Positions 8,291-15,592 of a stretch of DNA of 64,000 nt are shown one piece after another (within the stretch, counting starts at the first letter, position 1; every line of letters starts with the position of its first letter). Origin of the DNA: Clostridium cellulovorans 743B (GTDB lineage: Bacteria > Bacillota > Clostridia > Clostridiales > Clostridiaceae); NCBI RefSeq assembly GCF_000145275.1, contig NC_014393.1, positions 1,302,001 through 1,366,000 on the forward strand. The letters run 5' to 3'. Position numbers and translations under genes: made by a program. The notes below the pieces were generated by a model. The model did no database searches. It had not been told where the DNA came from and was given only the letters and a program-made list of their open reading frames with translations.

Positions 8291-8374
8291 CTATTCTTAT
8301 CTACACTTATATTCTTATCTACACTTATATTCTTATCTACACTTATATTCTTATCTACACTTATATTATTATTT
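8291..8374. repeat. 18-bp tandem repeat, four copies
   Basis: CTACACTTATATTCTTAT is repeated at 8301-8318, 8319-8336, 8337-8354 and, diverging at the end, 8355-8372, with a half copy before it. It lies upstream of the hemerythrin gene and near the left end of the insertion sequence. A 72-codon open frame across it (8172-8390) gives only a YLHLYS repeat and lacks a ribosome binding site, so I do not call a gene. Confidence 0.9.
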
Positions 8375-8469
8375 ACTATCTATACTATAATCGCTAAAGA
8401 TACATAATTAATCTCTTTGGTCCTATGTCAAGATTTAGTACAAGTTAAAATGAGAAGTTTATCCTCATA

Positions 8470-9336
8470 TTAACTCGCCAATAGCATTCCTTGCTTTTTT
8501 GCTTTTTCATACAGCTTTTCAAAATCATCTGGCGACATATAGTCGCAATGACTGTGAATACGTTGTGTATTATAGAAGGCTTCAATATATTCAAATACTA
8601 GGCGATATGATTGTCTATAATTACAGATTTTGAATCTATTCAACCATTCTCTTTTGATTAAGGAATGAAAGGATTCGATACAAGCATTATCCCATGGAAA
8701 GGCTTTCTTAGAATAGCTTAGTTGCATTGTTTCAGTAGCTTTTCGGTATTCATTTGAAACGTATTGACTTCCTCGATCACTATGTAAGATAAGTGGTTCC
8801 TCAGTATTTCTTCTTGCTTTGGCTTTGTTAATTGTTTCTATCACACATGCTGCTTCCAAAGTTTCTGAAAGCGTCCATGCGATGATTTTCCTTGAATATA
8901 AATCCATAATGCTGGTTAGATAAACAAACCTTTCTGTTGTCCAAATATAAGTTATATCACTACACCAGACGGCATTTGGGCGTTCAGGGTTAAATTGTTC
9001 ATCAAGAATATTTTGAAGTTCATTACTGAAATCAGAATCTTTGGTTGTTACTGTCCAAGGTTTGATCCATTGAGCCTTGATTCCTAGTTCTTTCATATAC
9101 TTGCCAACAGTACGCTGAGAAATGATTTCTCCATCCTGTTGTAGCTTTTTTGCAATTTTGGGTGCACCATAGTTTTGTTTGGAATCATCGTAAATATCCT
9201 TAATTTTTACTTTAACAGCCTCCTTACGTTTTTGCGTATCAGAAGGCATATGTTTCTGCCATGCACGATAACCAGACCGTGAAACACCCAATATTTTCAG
9301 CATTCCAGAGACGGAAACCTGGCGGTTTTCTTTCAT
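8470..9336 (-). CDS. IS3-family transposase OrfB (DDE integrase catalytic part)
   Basis: 288 residues from its first ATG. The DDE triad is present: Asp in WCSDITYI, Asp in LHSDRGSQY and Glu in NACIESFHS, 35 residues later as usual. The N-terminal part has the HTH_21-like segment NYGAPKIAKKL. The frame stays open upstream of the ATG back to 9390, where it joins orfA in the -1 frame, so the active transposase is most likely an OrfAB fusion. It would cut and insert the element through a circular intermediate. Confidence 0.95.
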   Translation of the reverse strand: MKENRQVSVSGMLKILGVSRSGYRAWQKHMPSDTQKRKEAVKVKIKDIYDDSKQNYGAPKIAKKLQQDGEIISQRTVGKYMKELGIKAQWIKPWTVTTKDSDFSNELQNILDEQFNPERPNAVWCSDITYIWTTERFVYLTSIMDLYSRKIIAWTLSETLEAACVIETINKAKARRNTEEPLILHSDRGSQYVSNEYRKATETMQLSYSKKAFPWDNACIESFHSLIKREWLNRFKICNYRQSYRLVFEYIEAFYNTQRIHSHCDYMSPDDFEKLYEKAKKQGMLLAS

Positions 9337-9380
9337 GGCAGCTTCCGTCTTTTCAGAAACTTCTAGGTAAAGAGCTTCTG

Positions 9381-9665
9381 TTATTTTCCCAGAATGCTGA
9401 TGGCTTTTTTTAATACATCAAGAGCATCCTGAGTATCACGCAATTCACGTTTTAAACGAGCAATTTCTTTTGCCTCATCGGAAGAATAATTGCCAGAGCC
9501 ACGGCTTTCTATATCGCCAGTTTCTCGCAGTTCTTTCTGCCATCTGGAAAGAGTTTGCTGACTAATGCCAAGATTCTTAGCACACCCAACTAGTCCTAAT
9601 TCTTTGTGATCTTGATAATATTGAATTGCATCAAGCTTAAACTGTTTGTCTAAATGTTTTGCCAT
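9381..9665 (-). CDS. IS3-family OrfA (helix-turn-helix protein)
   Basis: 94 residues. The N-terminal helix-turn-helix (GCAKNLGISQQTLSRWQKEL) binds the ends of the element; the C-terminal half, EIARLKRELRDTQDALDVLK, is the leucine-zipper-like coiled coil used for multimers. Start ATG with GGAGG 8 bases upstream. The last codons before the TAA contain the heptamer G GGA AAA at 9390-9384, a proper X XXY YYZ slippery site. Confidence 0.95.
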   Translation of the reverse strand: MAKHLDKQFKLDAIQYYQDHKELGLVGCAKNLGISQQTLSRWQKELRETGDIESRGSGNYSSDEAKEIARLKRELRDTQDALDVLKKAISILGK

Positions 9666-9855
9666 AATGAGATCCTCCTTGGATACAATACCATTATTGT
9701 ATCATATTACATATATAGGATTTTCTCATTTTAATTTGTACTATTTAGATTCTAGCACCACTTTTCCTCTTTTACAAATTGTTGTTTATATGTTAGTTAA
9801 GTGAAAAAGTCAGGAGATAATGAGTTAAGGTTTGTATGTGGATATCTTGAATTTT

Positions 9856-10761
9856 TTACAAGTTATCTGGGGATAAAACTAAATCCACAAAGGCATTGGC
9901 AGCATGAGAAAGTGGAATATTCTTAAGTTTTACCATGCCTATTGCTCGGTGAGGAATCGCTGGCAATAGGTTTCTTGCAAAAACAGTTTCATTATCAACC
10001 ATAGGCTCTACAAACTCCATTATTACAAAAGCAACGCCTAAATTTATCTTAGCAAATTTTATTAGCAAATCAGTACTATCAAGTTCTATTGTAGGAGTCA
10101 ATGTTAAGTTATTTTTCTTTGCATACTGATCTAACAAATTTCTTGTATTGCTGGATTTCTCTAGCATCAATAATGGGTACATCTCTAAAGTTTTTATATC
10201 AAATTCCCCATTAAAAAGTTCTTTAAATTTAGTTCCAAAAACAAGGCAATCATGAATAGGAATAGACTTGATAATATCAATATTTTCATCAAGTGGGATA
10301 GGTAAATTCACAAAGCCTAAATCTATGACTCCTTTTTTTAACAGCTCAAGAGTTTCCTTTGTGGTTCTATTAATTACCTTTATCTTAATTTTGCTATGAA
10401 GATCGTTATATTTATCTAAGTAGGGTAACAAAAAGCCACTTATTATGGAATCACTGGCACCGATATTCACTTCGCCCGAATCTAAATGAATCAATTCTTC
10501 GTATTTTTGCTCTGCTGTATCGATAAGGATCATAGCTTTGCTTAAATATGAATAAAAAATTTCTCCTTCACTGGTAAGCCTAACGCCCTTTGGATAACGA
10601 ATAAATAGGATGCAGCCTAGTTTTTCTTCTAATGCTTTTATTGCCATACTGATGGTAGGCTGAGTTACAAATAATTCTTCAGCTGCTTTGGTAATGCTGT
10701 TATACTTAGCTACTGTACAAAATATTTTATAGGAATCTAGTGAAATATTATATCTACTCAT
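9856..10761 (-). CDS. LysR-family transcription regulator
   Basis: 301 residues, the family norm. Residues 1-65 carry the winged helix-turn-helix (DSYKIFCTVAKYNSITKAAEEL, VTQPTISMAIKALEEKLG); the rest is the two-lobed effector domain, beginning VNIGASDSIISGFLLPYL. GAGG lies 7 bases before the ATG. Effector unknown. A 28-bp dyad lies about 35 bases upstream of the start (see 10788-10838) and a near copy lies upstream of the HAD phosphatase gene at 11978, so autoregulation and control of that gene are likely. Confidence 0.94.
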   Translation of the reverse strand: MSRYNISLDSYKIFCTVAKYNSITKAAEELFVTQPTISMAIKALEEKLGCILFIRYPKGVRLTSEGEIFYSYLSKAMILIDTAEQKYEELIHLDSGEVNIGASDSIISGFLLPYLDKYNDLHSKIKIKVINRTTKETLELLKKGVIDLGFVNLPIPLDENIDIIKSIPIHDCLVFGTKFKELFNGEFDIKTLEMYPLLMLEKSSNTRNLLDQYAKKNNLTLTPTIELDSTDLLIKFAKINLGVAFVIMEFVEPMVDNETVFARNLLPAIPHRAIGMVKLKNIPLSHAANAFVDLVLSPDNL

Positions 10762-10787
10762 CTTAAAACCTCGAATATAAATTTTAT

Positions 10788-10838
10788 TTATGGATTATAT
10801 AAATAATATCAATTCTATTTATATGAAGCAACATAATG
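10788..10838. promoter_or_regulatory. Candidate LysR-type binding site, copy 1
   Basis: ATATAAATA (10797-10805), a 10-base spacer, TATTTATAT (10816-10824): a perfect 9-bp dyad, inside a 50-base segment repeated at 11887-11937 with about four differences. It sits between the divergent LysR and ArsR genes. Confidence 0.75.
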
Positions 10839-10927
10839 CAATGGGAAATAAGAAGTGTTACCATCATAAGAAGAATTAAATTAATAATAACTTATTGATA
10901 TATTAGGTTAAGTAATATATAATTTAG

Positions 10928-10943
10928 TTAAGTGATTACTTAA
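10928..10943. promoter_or_regulatory. Candidate ArsR operator
   Basis: TTAAGT-GATT-ACTTAA is a perfect inverted repeat ending 17 bases before the ArsR start, the expected place for autorepression. Confidence 0.72.
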
Positions 10944-10960
10944 GTAAAATGGAGGCTTCG

Positions 10961-11335
10961 ATGGAACAAATAGTGAAAGTGTTTAAAGCATTAGGCGATG
11001 AAACACGATTAAAAATTTTAATAATTGTGTCAAAAAGAAATATATGTGCAAAAGGGATTGCAAGACATTTAAATATATCCGAAGCAGCAGTATCTCAGCA
11101 TATAAAAATTCTTAAGGATGCAGGAATAATCGTTGGAGAGAAAAATGGATATTTCGTAAATTATAAACTTCAAAAGTCTGTATTTTTAGATCTGAAAAAA
11201 TTTATTGATGAAGCCTCTAATGATTTTCATTTAAGCTACTTTAACATTAATGAAAGCTCTTTTGATATTTGTAACAAGTCATGCCAGCGAAAGAAAACTA
11301 AATGTTGTGAGAAAATAAAATTTGAAGGAGAATGA
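10961..11335 (+). CDS. ArsR-family metal-responsive repressor
   Basis: 124 residues from the ATG at 10961, chosen because GGAGG lies 5 bases upstream; an ATG at 10949 overlaps that site and is unlikely. The winged helix-turn-helix is plain: KALGDETRLKILIIVSKR, then GIARHLNISEAAVSQHIKIL. The C-terminus adds a cysteine cluster (CNKSCQRKKTKCCEK) that could bind thiophilic metals. The next gene, a NifX-like protein, starts 3 bases after the stop, so both form one operon under the dyad at 10928. It probably represses that operon and releases it when a metal or oxidant is bound. Confidence 0.92.
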   Translation: MEQIVKVFKALGDETRLKILIIVSKRNICAKGIARHLNISEAAVSQHIKILKDAGIIVGEKNGYFVNYKLQKSVFLDLKKFIDEASNDFHLSYFNINESSFDICNKSCQRKKTKCCEKIKFEGE

Positions 11336-11338
11336 AAA

Positions 11339-11704
11339 ATGAAAATTTGTATTCCATTAAAAGAGGATAAAGGATTAGAAAGTATACCATATAACCACTT
11401 TGGTTCTGCGCCAATATTTATGATTTACGATAGCGAAAATGCAGAAGTAAAAGTTATTCCAAATAGTGATCTTAATCATCAGCATGGAATGTGTCACCCA
11501 GAAAAAGCACTAGGGGGAGAAAAGGTAGATGCAATACTGGTAGGTGGTATTGGTGCAGGAGCATTAAGCAAATTACAAGCTAAAGAAATTAGAGTATATA
11601 AAGTTGATGATAGTACTGTTCTAAATAACATTAACTTGCTAAAAGAAAATAAGCTAACTGAGTTTTCAGTAAATCATAGTTGTAATCATGATTGTGCACA
11701 CTAA
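11339..11704 (+). CDS. NifX/NifB-C-terminal-like (FeMo-cofactor-binding fold) protein
   Basis: 121 residues with AAGGAG upstream. The fold signature is MKICIPL, YNHFGSAPIFMIYD, then ALGGEKVDAILVGGIGAGALSKL, as in the dinitrogenase iron-molybdenum cofactor family. The C-terminus is His/Cys-rich (HSCNHDCAH), which suggests binding of a metal or Fe-S unit. There are no nif genes near, so it is one of the stand-alone members of this family found in anaerobes. It is co-transcribed with the ArsR repressor, which ties it to metal handling. Confidence 0.9.
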   Translation: MKICIPLKEDKGLESIPYNHFGSAPIFMIYDSENAEVKVIPNSDLNHQHGMCHPEKALGGEKVDAILVGGIGAGALSKLQAKEIRVYKVDDSTVLNNINLLKENKLTEFSVNHSCNHDCAH

Positions 11705-11723
11705 AATTTAATTTGTTATTTTT

Positions 11724-11756
11724 AAAAAAGATAGGTTAAAAACTATCTTTTTTATT
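11724..11756 (+). terminator. Intrinsic terminator after the ArsR/NifX pair
   Basis: AAAAAGATAG and CTATCTTTTT close an 8-base loop and run into T-rich sequence. Confidence 0.88.
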
Positions 11757-11886
11757 TTTAAGCATTTTATATAGATGTTATGATTACAAATTTACGTTTA
11801 TTTTATCAACATTACATGGATTTAATATAGAAATATTATGAGAGCTTATATAATTTTTAATTTATCAAACTAGATATAAAAGTTAC

Positions 11887-11937
11887 TTATGGATTATATA
11901 AATAATATCAATTTTATTTATATGGGGCGACATAATA
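11887..11937. promoter_or_regulatory. Candidate LysR-type binding site, copy 2
   Basis: Same 50-base segment as at 10788, with the ATATAAATA-N10-TATTTATAT dyad fully kept, about 40 bases before the HAD phosphatase start. Keeping the dyad while flanking bases vary supports a protein-binding role. Confidence 0.75.
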
Positions 11938-11977
11938 TAATAGCTATTAGAAAATATTTAGCTAGGGGGAATTAAAG

Positions 11978-12652
11978 TTGAAAGATTATAAATATATACT
12001 ATTCGATTTAGATGGGACGTTAACAGATTCTAAGGTTGGGATAGCAAAATCCATAAAGTATGCCTTAGCTAAATATAATATAGAAGTAGAGAACTTAGAG
12101 TCTTTGGAGTCGTTTGTAGGACCGCCATTAATGGAGAGTTTTAAAGAACACTATTCTTTTAATGATGAGAAAAGTAGAGAGGCTCTTGAATATTATAGAG
12201 AGTATTTTTCGAAAAAAGGAATCTTTGAAAATGAAGTGTATCCAGAAATTCAAAGCTTATTAGAGAAGCTAAAGATGAAAGGTAAAATCCTAATTGTTGC
12301 TACATCCAAACCGACTATATACGCAGAAAAAATACTTAAGTATTTCAATTTAGAAGGATATTTTGACTTTATTGTAGGTAGTAATCTTGATGGCACAAGA
12401 AGTTCTAAGTCAGAAGTGATAAGTTATATTATTTCAGAATTAAATATCAAAGATTTAGGTAAGGTAGTTATGATTGGTGATAGGAAGCACGATGTAATTG
12501 GCGGAACTAAAAACCATATCCATACAATTGCCGTTACCTATGGATATGGTTCCTATGAAGAGTTAAAAGAAGCTAAGCCTACATACTTTGCTAATACACC
12601 TAAGGAGATACTTGATATTATTCGAAATCCTCAGAAGCCATTCTCTTATTAA
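11978..12652 (+). CDS. HAD-family phosphatase (phosphoglycolate phosphatase-like)
   Basis: 224 residues. TTG start with AGGGGGA 7 bases upstream. All HAD motifs are visible: FDLDGTLTDS (nucleophile Asp), ATSKPTIYAEKIL (motif II Ser/Lys region), and MIGDRKHDVIGG (motif IV acidic pair). The four-helix cap between motifs I and II marks the PGP/PpaX-like subgroup acting on small phosphate esters. A LysR-type site just upstream suggests control by the regulator at 9856. The gene ends inside the next, convergent gene by 35 bases. Confidence 0.92.
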   Translation: MKDYKYILFDLDGTLTDSKVGIAKSIKYALAKYNIEVENLESLESFVGPPLMESFKEHYSFNDEKSREALEYYREYFSKKGIFENEVYPEIQSLLEKLKMKGKILIVATSKPTIYAEKILKYFNLEGYFDFIVGSNLDGTRSSKSEVISYIISELNIKDLGKVVMIGDRKHDVIGGTKNHIHTIAVTYGYGSYEELKEAKPTYFANTPKEILDIIRNPQKPFSY

Positions 12653-13463
12653 AGTATGAAATCACTTGGTCAGCTATTGTATCAGGATAATCAATACCTT
12701 TTGTTTTGCAAGTTTCTTTTGCGTCATCTCTGAATAGAATCATACTACTTTTTATGGCAGCTTCTAAATCACTGAAATTTGCATTTGCAAAATATGATGT
12801 TAAGTGTTGTTGCTTTTCCTCAGGAAGGCAATGTTTTACTTTGCTTTCCCAGGAACCCCAGTCTAAGGTATCATATTGGCTTAGTAATAAATCTATATGT
12901 GAATGAAACAATATATCGATATTTTTTAGTAATTTAAATATATCCTTTCGCTTAAAATATTTTATAAGCATCTCTGTATGAAACCAATATGTATCCATAG
13001 CTCTTACTGGGTCAGGGATATAATTTTCTGTACTATAACCTCTAGCGAGAAACTCAGCTACCTCTCCAGTTCTATCAAAAATTATATTATCTTTTGTGCA
13101 ACCTTTGCAGTGCTGTCTACACATCCATTCCTCAGGATAATCAGCGTTAATTATAAAAAAATCAAGCTGATGCAAGTTAGTCCCTAAGCGAATTACACTA
13201 CAATAATTTTTGAAGTGAGCATCATTAAAGTCTTCACCCCAGAAAATTAAAAGTTCATCAGAAGCTTCAGCAAAAATCTTTGGAATATCTGCTGCAAATT
13301 CTTCAAAGTCTTTATCTGACACCAAAAAAACAGGATCATAATCGGAATAAATATCTTCTGACCCTCTACTTATAGAGCCATAGTGCCAGCCACCCTTGCA
13401 GCGGTTATCTTCTTTCAATATTTCTACTACTCTTTCAAAAGCTAACTCTAAATCTTTGTGCAT
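12618..13463 (-). CDS. Nucleotidyltransferase of the AadK (aminoglycoside 6-adenylyltransferase)-like type
   Basis: 281 residues from the ATG at 13463, which has GAGGGGAG 9 bases upstream; a TTG at 13481 lies upstream of that site and is rejected. The nucleotide-binding motif is clear: YGSISRGSEDIYSDYD (GSxxRG...DxD). The rest matches the length of streptomycin/kanamycin adenylyltransferases, but chromosomal relatives often have no resistance role, so the acceptor is uncertain. The 3' end overlaps the HAD gene, tail to tail. Confidence 0.82.
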   Translation of the reverse strand: MHKDLELAFERVVEILKEDNRCKGGWHYGSISRGSEDIYSDYDPVFLVSDKDFEEFAADIPKIFAEASDELLIFWGEDFNDAHFKNYCSVIRLGTNLHQLDFFIINADYPEEWMCRQHCKGCTKDNIIFDRTGEVAEFLARGYSTENYIPDPVRAMDTYWFHTEMLIKYFKRKDIFKLLKNIDILFHSHIDLLLSQYDTLDWGSWESKVKHCLPEEKQQHLTSYFANANFSDLEAAIKSSMILFRDDAKETCKTKGIDYPDTIADQVISYFNKRMASEDFE

Positions 13464-13608
13464 AATCAACTCTCCCCTCAATACGTATATTAATATATTA
13501 CTACTTTAAGCATTGAAAGTGTTGTGGTTTTTTTACTGGAAATTATAATGATTTTATATAGTAGAATACCTTATTTGCATAAATCGGTATTTCTATTGGT
13601 GTGTAGGA

Positions 13609-13680
13609 ATTTATTTGGATTAGTGTTAATATTAACATATAAGCATTTATTTGAATTACTATTAGCGTTAATATATAAGG
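13609..13680. promoter_or_regulatory. Shared upstream element, copy A (internally duplicated)
   Basis: TTAATATTAACATATAAG at 13626-13643 followed 25 bases later by TTAATATATAAG. The block is itself a near tandem duplicate: ATTTATTTGGATTAGTG and ATTTATTTGAATTACTA each precede one half. A 53-base stretch from 13626 aligns without gaps to 15512-15564 (about 42 identical). It ends just upstream of the Nudix gene. Confidence 0.65.
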
Positions 13681-13701
13681 CACTGAAGGGATCATGATAA
13701 A

Positions 13702-14166
13702 ATGATTATAGTTGAGAATAAAAGTGGACATCAATTATTGGAATTCATACAGATTTCAGAAGAAGCGTTATTGCAAAGCAGTGATTACAAACCAATTACT
13801 GGAGCTTTTGCATTTATAAAGTGTAAAGATAAGTATTTAGTAGCATATAACAAATGGCGAAAGCAATGGGAGTTCCCAGCTGGTAAAATAGAAGAAGGTG
13901 AAACCCCTAAGGCGTGCGCATATAGAGAATTGTTTGAGGAAACAAATCAAAAGGTAAATAACCTTCAGTACAAAGGACTATTTAAGATATATGATAAAAA
14001 TAAACAACAGATTAGATATAGAGCTACATATTTTGCTGAAATAGATGAAATAAGAACCTTTGCAGAAAACGAAGAGATGAATGAAATTCTTCTTTGGGAC
14101 TTAAAAACTGATATTGGATATTTTGATGAAGTGGACAAAAGAATGTTAGAGCTGATTCTTATATAA
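13702..14166 (+). CDS. Nudix hydrolase
   Basis: 154 residues. The Nudix box reads GKIEEGETPKACAYRELFEE followed by TNQKV; the REUxEE core that binds Mg2+ is complete, while the glycine after it is Asn. Nudix enzymes cleave nucleoside diphosphates linked to another group. The insertion DKNKQQIRYRATYFAEI and the length point to the MutT/NUDT-like single-domain group; substrate unknown. GAAGGG lies about 11 bases before the ATG. The shared element at 13609-13680 is immediately upstream. Confidence 0.92.
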   Translation: MIIVENKSGHQLLEFIQISEEALLQSSDYKPITGAFAFIKCKDKYLVAYNKWRKQWEFPAGKIEEGETPKACAYRELFEETNQKVNNLQYKGLFKIYDKNKQQIRYRATYFAEIDEIRTFAENEEMNEILLWDLKTDIGYFDEVDKRMLELILI

Positions 14167-14215
14167 ATATTAGGATGTGTTTTAAATATAATCCTTTAAT
14201 TTGCGAGGAAATATA

Positions 14216-14749
14216 ATGAAAAGTATACCAAATACCCTATCTATATTAAGGATTTTAATATCTATAATCCTATTATTTTTAAAACCCACAACCACATTGT
14301 TTTTGCTTGTATATTCTGTTTGCGGCTTTACCGACATTATGGATGGATATATAGCAAGAAGAACTAATTCTGCAAGTAATTTTGGTTCAAAACTTGATAG
14401 TCTTGCTGATATTGTTTTTATGGGGGCTGTTATTGTTGTTTTTTTACCAATATTATTGATTCCAATTAAGCTATTAATGTGGATAATAGTGATTGCTTTT
14501 GTTAGAATTGCTTCACTATTGGTGGTGTATTTTAAATATCATGCATTTGCTATACTTCATACGTATGCTAATAAGGCAACTGGCCTTTCTCTATTTTGTT
14601 TCCCATATTTATATATGGCTGTTGATATAAATATTTTAGGATTTATAATTTGTACTATTGCAAGTGTAGCTGCAATTGAAGAATTGGTGATAAATATAAC
14701 TTCAAAAGAATTATCAAGGGATATTAAAGGAGTATTTAAAAAACCTTAA
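14216..14749 (+). CDS. CDP-alcohol phosphatidyltransferase family membrane enzyme
   Basis: 177 residues from the ATG at 14216, with GAGGA 6 bases upstream; a TTG at 14201 would put that site inside the gene. The family motif is complete: DIMDGYIARR, then GSKLDSLAD, that is DGxxAR-x8-GxxxDxxxD. About six membrane segments. Such enzymes swap CMP on CDP-diacylglycerol for an alcohol to make phospholipids (PgsA, PssA and relatives). The start MKSIPNTLSILRI is PgsA/PssA-like; the exact alcohol cannot be told. The following kinase-like gene starts 14 bases later. Confidence 0.92.
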   Translation: MKSIPNTLSILRILISIILLFLKPTTTLFLLVYSVCGFTDIMDGYIARRTNSASNFGSKLDSLADIVFMGAVIVVFLPILLIPIKLLMWIIVIAFVRIASLLVVYFKYHAFAILHTYANKATGLSLFCFPYLYMAVDINILGFIICTIASVAAIEELVINITSKELSRDIKGVFKKP

Positions 14750-14763
14750 CTAAGGAGATACCA

Positions 14764-15261
14764 ATGAGTAAAATTTATATAATCGGAATAGTAGCTAGCG
14801 GAAAAACTACATTGGCTAGAAGGGTGTCACAAGAATTGAATATACCTCATCATGAATTAGACTGCATTGTATGGAATGAAACTGATGCGGGACGATTTAA
14901 ACGAACTCCAGAAGAACAAGTGGAAGTTATTGAGGATATCGATAGAATCGGTGCTTGGATTATTGAGGGTACATATAGATCAAGCTGTCATTGTTTATTT
15001 GACATGGCAGATAAAATAATTTTTCTTGATACACCTCTCTGGAAGCGAAGATATCGTATTTTATCGAGATTTATTAAGCAGCAATTGGGTATTGAAAAAT
15101 GCCATTACAAGTCAAACTTAGAGATGTTAAGAGCCATGTACAAGTGGACATCAGATTTTGAGAAAGACAGGCCGGAATTTGAAAATAGGTTGAAGCCATA
15201 TATGGATAAAGTGGTTATTATAAAAGATTCATCTAGTTTAAATATTAATTTGCTAGGATAG
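14764..15261 (+). CDS. P-loop kinase-like protein (adenylate kinase/FlaR 'topology modulation' type)
   Basis: 165 residues, AAGGAGA upstream. The P-loop GIVASGKTT is at residues 8-16; HHELDCIVW and the later GTYRSSC match the small kinase family often annotated as DNA topology modulation protein or FlaR, where LDxxxW follows the first strand-helix unit. The phosphoryl acceptor is unknown. It follows the phosphatidyltransferase gene closely, perhaps in one transcript, and a strong hairpin ends the unit. Confidence 0.85.
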   Translation: MSKIYIIGIVASGKTTLARRVSQELNIPHHELDCIVWNETDAGRFKRTPEEQVEVIEDIDRIGAWIIEGTYRSSCHCLFDMADKIIFLDTPLWKRRYRILSRFIKQQLGIEKCHYKSNLEMLRAMYKWTSDFEKDRPEFENRLKPYMDKVVIIKDSSSLNINLLG

Positions 15262-15311
15262 TCATAGGAAAAAGTAGTGTTAAATAAAAAGTTATAAAAA
15301 TAAATGTATAA

Positions 15312-15352
15312 ACTCCAGCAGTATAAACCTATTGAGGTCATACGGCTGGAGT
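15312..15352 (+). terminator. Intrinsic terminator after the kinase-like gene
   Basis: ACTCCAGC and GGCTGGAGT form the base, with inner ACCT/AGGT pairs, followed by ATTTTATTT. Confidence 0.8.
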
Positions 15353-15397
15353 ATTTTATTTAGCTAATTCTAATAGATGAGAATAGTATTTGTTTAA

Positions 15398-15478
15398 TGT
15401 CCTTTTAATCAGAATGAAAGTGTTGATGAAGCTGATAGGTCAAGAGTAGAGGACATTGAAAGCATGGTGATGCCTTAA
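15398..15478 (+). pseudogene. Short coding-like scrap (C-terminal gene remnant?)
   Basis: 26 codons end in a stop and read NESVDEADRSRVEDIESMVMP at the end, with protein-like composition unlike the AT-rich surroundings. No start codon or ribosome binding site precedes them. Probably the tail of a lost gene; identity unknown. Confidence 0.35.
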
Positions 15479-15511
15479 ATAGGTATTATGATAATTTTGT
15501 ACAATAAAATA

Positions 15512-15564
15512 TTAATATTAACATATAAGTGTTTTTCTAAATTACTGGTAATATTAATATATAA
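15512..15564. promoter_or_regulatory. Shared upstream element, copy B
   Basis: TTAATATTAACATATAAG (15512-15529), then AATTACT and TTAATATATAA, in the same spacing as at 13626. It ends about 30 bases before the next start codon. Likely a common promoter or operator for this gene and the Nudix gene. Confidence 0.65.
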
Positions 15565-15592
15565 TTACAAAGGAATATAATAAAATTTACTA

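Larger units (their letters stand above)
8426..9757 (-). mobile_element. IS3-family insertion sequence, apparently intact
   Basis: About 1.33 kb holding orfA and orfB on the minus strand. Imperfect inverted ends: AGTACAAGTTAAAATGAGAA at 8437-8456 is matched by TTCTCATTTTAATTTGTACT at 9723-9742 (19 of 20). Outward of these the ends read TGTCAAGATTT and TGCTAGAATC, giving TG...CA termini typical of IS3. I could not see a convincing short target duplication. Both reading frames are intact, so it may still be active. Confidence 0.85.

Noticed and set aside
8291..8374. CRISPR array
   Set aside because: Head-to-tail 18-base units without spacers.
8172..8390. 72-codon frame rich in Tyr and Leu
   Set aside because: It is the translation of the 18-bp tandem repeat, with no ribosome binding site.
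8426..9757. Clear target-site duplication around the IS
   Set aside because: The flanks (GGTCCTA before, CCACTTTT after) do not match; the exact ends remain uncertain by a few bases.
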